NCBI GenBank assembly: GCA_921293015.1
Contig: OV121091.1
Span: 7,717,755 to 7,781,754 of the forward strand
Origin: Phorcus lineatus
Lineage: Eukaryota > Mollusca > Gastropoda > Trochida > Trochidae
DNA: 64,000 nt
Direction: 5' to 3'
Within the stretch, counting starts at the first letter, position 1. Every line of letters begins with the position of its first letter. Positions 60,720-64,000 of the stretch are shown here, piece by piece. The notes under the pieces were generated by a model. That model ran no database searches. It was given only the letters and a program-made list of their open reading frames with translations, and had not been told where the DNA came from. The position numbers and the translations under genes were made by a program.

Positions 60720-62830
60720 ATCAATTACAGATTGATGTGAAAGATGCCTAAGGCCAGGAGGCCGCAAACCAGGAGTTGGGAAGGTCCGTCAACGTCTAGC
60801 GACGACAACTTCATCAACGAGGTCCATGCCGATGAAGCTTCTGATATGGAATCAACTGATGAGAGTGACAGTGACAGAGATGGTGAAAGTGACATTGATA
60901 GTGATGTTGAAATAAGAAACATTGCAAGACACATATTAGCAAGTACGGGTGAAACTTCTACGACTGGTACTTCCACAGAAGAAGAGTTCAGTGGCTTTGA
61001 TGAGCAATATAATGAAATGGACACACATTTTGATGACCGTGACAACTTTATGGAACGCTGGACAGAGGGTCCGAGGCCACGTGGACGTGTTGATCTGCAA
61101 TTTACTGGCAACACGGGATTAGGACGCTTCATAGAATTGCCTGATAATCCGCATCCTGTAGACTATTTCGGGTTATTTTTTTATGAAGATGGCAGCAGAA
61201 ACCAACAGATACTTCCACAAACAGGTTGACGATAAGGTTCTAATGCCCTGTTCAAGGTTGAGGCAATGGTATGATAAGAATGCTGAAGAAATGAAAGTAT
61301 TCGTAGCAATGACTATAGCAATGTCTCTAGTTGTACAGAGAAACTTTTCTGAGTATTAGTCAATGAGTGATGTGATGATGACGCCTTTCTTTACCAAATG
61401 TATGCCTCGCGATAGGTTCTGGTTATTACTAACGTACCTACATTTGCATGATAATAACCGAATGCCGGGACGAAACACACCCCAGTTTTCACCAATCAAT
61501 AAACTTGGCTATTTGTACCAGCGCATCGTGCATCGTTTTTCCAGAGTTTACAAGCCGCATCAAATGATTTGTGTTGACGAAGGGTTGGTGCCTTGGAAAG
61601 GCAATCTGAGTTTCAAAGTATACAATCCCGACAAGCCGAAGTAGTATGGGATAAAGGCCTACATGCTGTATGACTCAACCAATGGTTATGTTTGCAAGTT
61701 TCAACTCTACACTGGAAAAACAAATGAAACTGTTTCTGTCGGTGGGAAAACGTATGATCTCGTCATGGACTTGGTGAAGGATTATGCTGGGAAAGGGTAT
61801 CATGTGTTCATGGACAATTTCTATTCCTCTGTGGCATTGTATATGAACTTGTGGGAAACGGGAACTGGTGCGACGGGGATGTTGAGAGGAAATCGCAAAG
61901 GCATTCCTGAAAAGGTAAAGAAGGCACAGAAAAAACAGAAGAAAGGGGATCTGATGATCTATCACAATCAAGACCTACTCCTTGTGAGGTATGAGGACAG
62001 GAAGTCAGTGTTGCTCATGTCAACCGTAGAAGACACTGAAATTGTAGAGACAGGGAAGAAGAACCGAGTGACTGGGGAAGCAAATAAGAGACCACGTATT
62101 GTGCACGAGTACAACAAGTATATGGGAGGTGTGGATCGGGCCGACCAGATGCTGTCGTACACCCCGTTCAAAATGAAAACTCTTAAATGGTGGAAGTGTG
62201 GTTTCATGTGTTGAACGTTGCCATGTTGAACTCTTACATTCTCTATAAAGAATTCTCAAAAGACAAAACCTTGAAAACAAGCCGTCAATTCAGAAAAGAT
62301 TTAGTGCAGCATATGATCACCTTCGCCGACACGGAAAAAGTGCCTTCCCTGCGTAGACGTCCCCGATGCAGGCCAAGCACAAGCGACGAAAGTGTGTTTC
62401 GTCTTCATGGTCGTCACTTTAAATCAAAGATTCAGCAGGTTGGAAAGAAGAAGAGGCTTTCCCGTATGTGTGTTGTTTGCTCCAAAGCGAAAAGAGAACT
62501 ACTTCGAAGGGCAGTGCAAGAAAGCAATGAGCCAGTTCGAAAGAAGAAAAGGGTAGGCAAATAATCTTCTTACGAATGTAACGAGTGTAATGTGGCTCTA
62601 TGTGCAGCACCATGTTTCAGAATTTATCACACGTCACAAGATTGCACTAAAGCTTATATCAGTTTGATGTCAGAGAAGGAAAATGAGGGGCATAATCAAG
62701 AAGATTGAAGAAAGAAGAAAGAAGCAGAAGTGTGGATGTGCGTTACTCTCCTTATAAAGTTTATTCTTCACATCAATAAGGTGAATAAGTGTAATATAGA
62801 ATACTTATTGTCAATAAAATAATCTTTTTT
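60720..62830 (+). mobile_element. piggyBac-like DNA transposon, decayed
   Basis: The transposase pseudogene (60744-62707) is followed by an AATAAA (62813-62818). A polypyrimidine tract and CAG (ending about 60730) just before the ATG look like a splice acceptor, so a non-coding first exon is likely. I could not find terminal repeats or TTAA duplications. The upstream tandem repeats at 60003-60545 may belong to the element. Confidence 0.7.
60744..62707 (+). pseudogene. piggyBac-like transposase (PGBD4-like), several inactivating changes
   Basis: The N-terminus is acidic and Ser-rich (about 95 residues: SSDDNFINEVHADEASDMES...). The DDE_Tnp_1_7 domain follows. Catalytic Asp codons are at 61576 (ICVDEGLVPWKG), 61813 (VFMDNFYSS) and 62134 (YMGGVDRADQ), all present. 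The C-terminus has a Cys-rich zinc-binding end (RMCVVCSKAK, then YECNECNVALC and HTSQDC). Damage: a frameshift near the T run at 61175-61182, TAG at 61357-61359, TAG at 61642-61644, a frameshift near 62190 and TAA at 62562-62564. Coding similarity continues to the stop at 62705-62707, so length was about 650 residues, normal for the family. A relic, probably of moderate age. Confidence 0.9.
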
Positions 62831-62939
62831 TTACGTCATAAAAGGGACAGAGAAAGTCAATGTGAGCTGTCACTGGATGTTCGATACGAGCCGCATCACG
62901 AGCATACCCCCGATCTTTCGCAATTTGCATTCTTAGAAT

Positions 62940-63990
62940 CGGGTGGCGAAATTTCATACTTTTTACATTATCGTAAAGGGAAAAGAACTGGCTTTGATTC
63001 AATATGAAATGTGTATGTGCGCAACACATAATAAAGAAACAGCAACTAATGCGAGAAATGTCGCAATTATCAATTTTTTCCCCAAAATGTCTGTTGAGGG
63101 TGTTGCTCTTTCGCGGTTCATATCTCCCAAACTATTAAATACTTTTTTATATTTTTTTCACCTATTTCAAGGGAATAGAATTGTCCTTAATTCCATGTAT
63201 AATATGCATATGCGCAGTCAATAATAGCGATGCGGTGAATGATGCAACTGGTGTCGCAAATAGAACGCTTATCAAAATTTGCTTTCAAGTAGTTGAGGGT
63301 ATCCCTCTTTCGCTTTTCAACCATCTTTTGAACCAGTTGGCACCTTTTCATTATTTTTTCGCAGTCGTAAGGACGAAAGATTTATCTTTAATTCCATGTA
63401 AAATTTGTACATGCGCAGCAAGAAATAACGATGCAGCGTGCGTATAGATGTATGATTTTATTATCTCGGAATGTTCGCCCGCGTGTGACTGCACGCGCCG
63501 AGAGGATCAGTACAGCAGGAAGCAACGCTGGTGCTTAGAACACTGGCACTCGCATGCTGGTGCCCCGGGACTGCCCTGGGCATATAACGGCACTAATTAG
63601 CGTACCGATGCCAGACTGCCCAAGGGAGAATTAGTTCTGGCTAAAAATCCCGTAATGTCGGAGCATCCTCGGGGTACCCCCAGCCATCTTTCGCGGCGTA
63701 TATCTTTTGAACTGGGTGACATATTCTAACAATTTTTTATCATCATAAGGAAGAATAAATTGTGTACGATACCATATATAATACATGTATGCGCGCTCAG
63801 TATTAGGGATTTTATTCAGCAGGAAATAAAGACAATCTTTAGATAATTGTAGAAATCTAACTAGAGGTCGCATTGTAAAAAGATAATATATCATCGTAAA
63901 GAGGAATAATGTATCTTCAATTCCATATAAAAAATTTTAATTGTGCCATTATATTTAAGGATTGTCCGTAACTCTAAATAAATCTTCATA
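62940..63990. repeat. ~195-bp tandem array, right block
   Basis: Units at about 62983, 63176, 63378, 63755 and 63907 share AATTCCATGTAAAAT and ACATGCGC/ATGTGCGC words. A GC-rich piece at 63460-63690 interrupts them. Confidence 0.7.
63460..63690. other. GC-rich insert in the tandem array, not identified
   Basis: GC and CpG content rise sharply (GTGTGACTGCACGCGCCGAG...GGTGCCCCGGGACTGCCC). Array units stop at its left edge and resume after it. It is not 5S rRNA or a recognisable tRNA. No inverted ends were found. Confidence 0.35.
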
Positions 63991-64000
63991 TTGTAATAGA

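Noticed and set aside
62943-63447. Two ~90-codon frames with similar endings
   Set aside because: They are produced by the ~195-bp tandem units in different frames; no conserved protein.

Overview
This window is eukaryotic, AT-rich and intron-bearing, and it is dominated by mobile DNA. Several repeats point to a lophotrochozoan, most likely a mollusc. One is a whole element with seven 145-bp tandem units, an ACGG/ATGG microsatellite and a terminal hairpin, the plan described for 'pearl' elements of bivalves. Others are a SINE whose end reads GTGAGTGAGTGAG...CACCGC, a motif familiar from gastropod genomes, and DIRS-like retroelement fossils, Tc1, mariner and piggyBac remnants. The species cannot be named from sequence alone.

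Host genes are sparse. A likely terminal exon lies at 239-273 (+) and two well-spliced terminal exons of an unidentified gene lie at 2398-2966 (-). An exon coding nine 20-residue Glu/Pro repeats lies at 12703-13423 (+). Two weak small-ORF candidates lie near 8.6 and 15.7 kb.

Layout. 0.6-4.0 kb: a MITE, the minus-strand gene and two long hairpins. 4.16-8.39 and 16.86-20.30 kb: two inverted copies of one 3.3-kb TIR element whose ends are stacks of palindromes; the first copy holds a 957-bp insertion with a 9-bp target duplication. Between them lie a MITE with a 9-bp target duplication, a nearly intact Tc1 element, a trinucleotide repeat, a 480-bp inverted repeat, the repeat-protein exon and a degenerate pearl-like element. 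21.5-35.5 kb: an old interrupted copy of a second TIR element, whose whole copy lies inverted at 54.23-58.50 kb. The old copy was opened by a 970-bp SINE-flanked block (13-bp target duplication) and by a 10.7-kb pile of elements joined through (TAA)n tracts and short hairpins. 35.5-38.7 kb: a SINE, a 14-bp minisatellite and a LINE remnant. 38.7-49.7 kb: two DIRS-like fossils with inverted ends, the second carrying a LINE tail, mariner remnants and a 1.7-kb insertion with an 8-bp target duplication. 50.8-52.5 kb: a TA-flanked pogo/Tc1-type non-autonomous element. 53.3-64.0 kb: a ~195-bp tandem array broken by the second TIR element, a pearl-like element and a decayed piggyBac.

The genes do not form a pathway. 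The window reads as layered insertion history. Comparing inverted copies of the same element dates insertions relative to one another and exposes exact target duplications. The best leads for something undescribed are the (TAA)n-joined hairpin block, the palindrome-ended TIR family, and short ATG exons with a GTACGT splice donor facing the nearer end of two otherwise unrelated TIR families.
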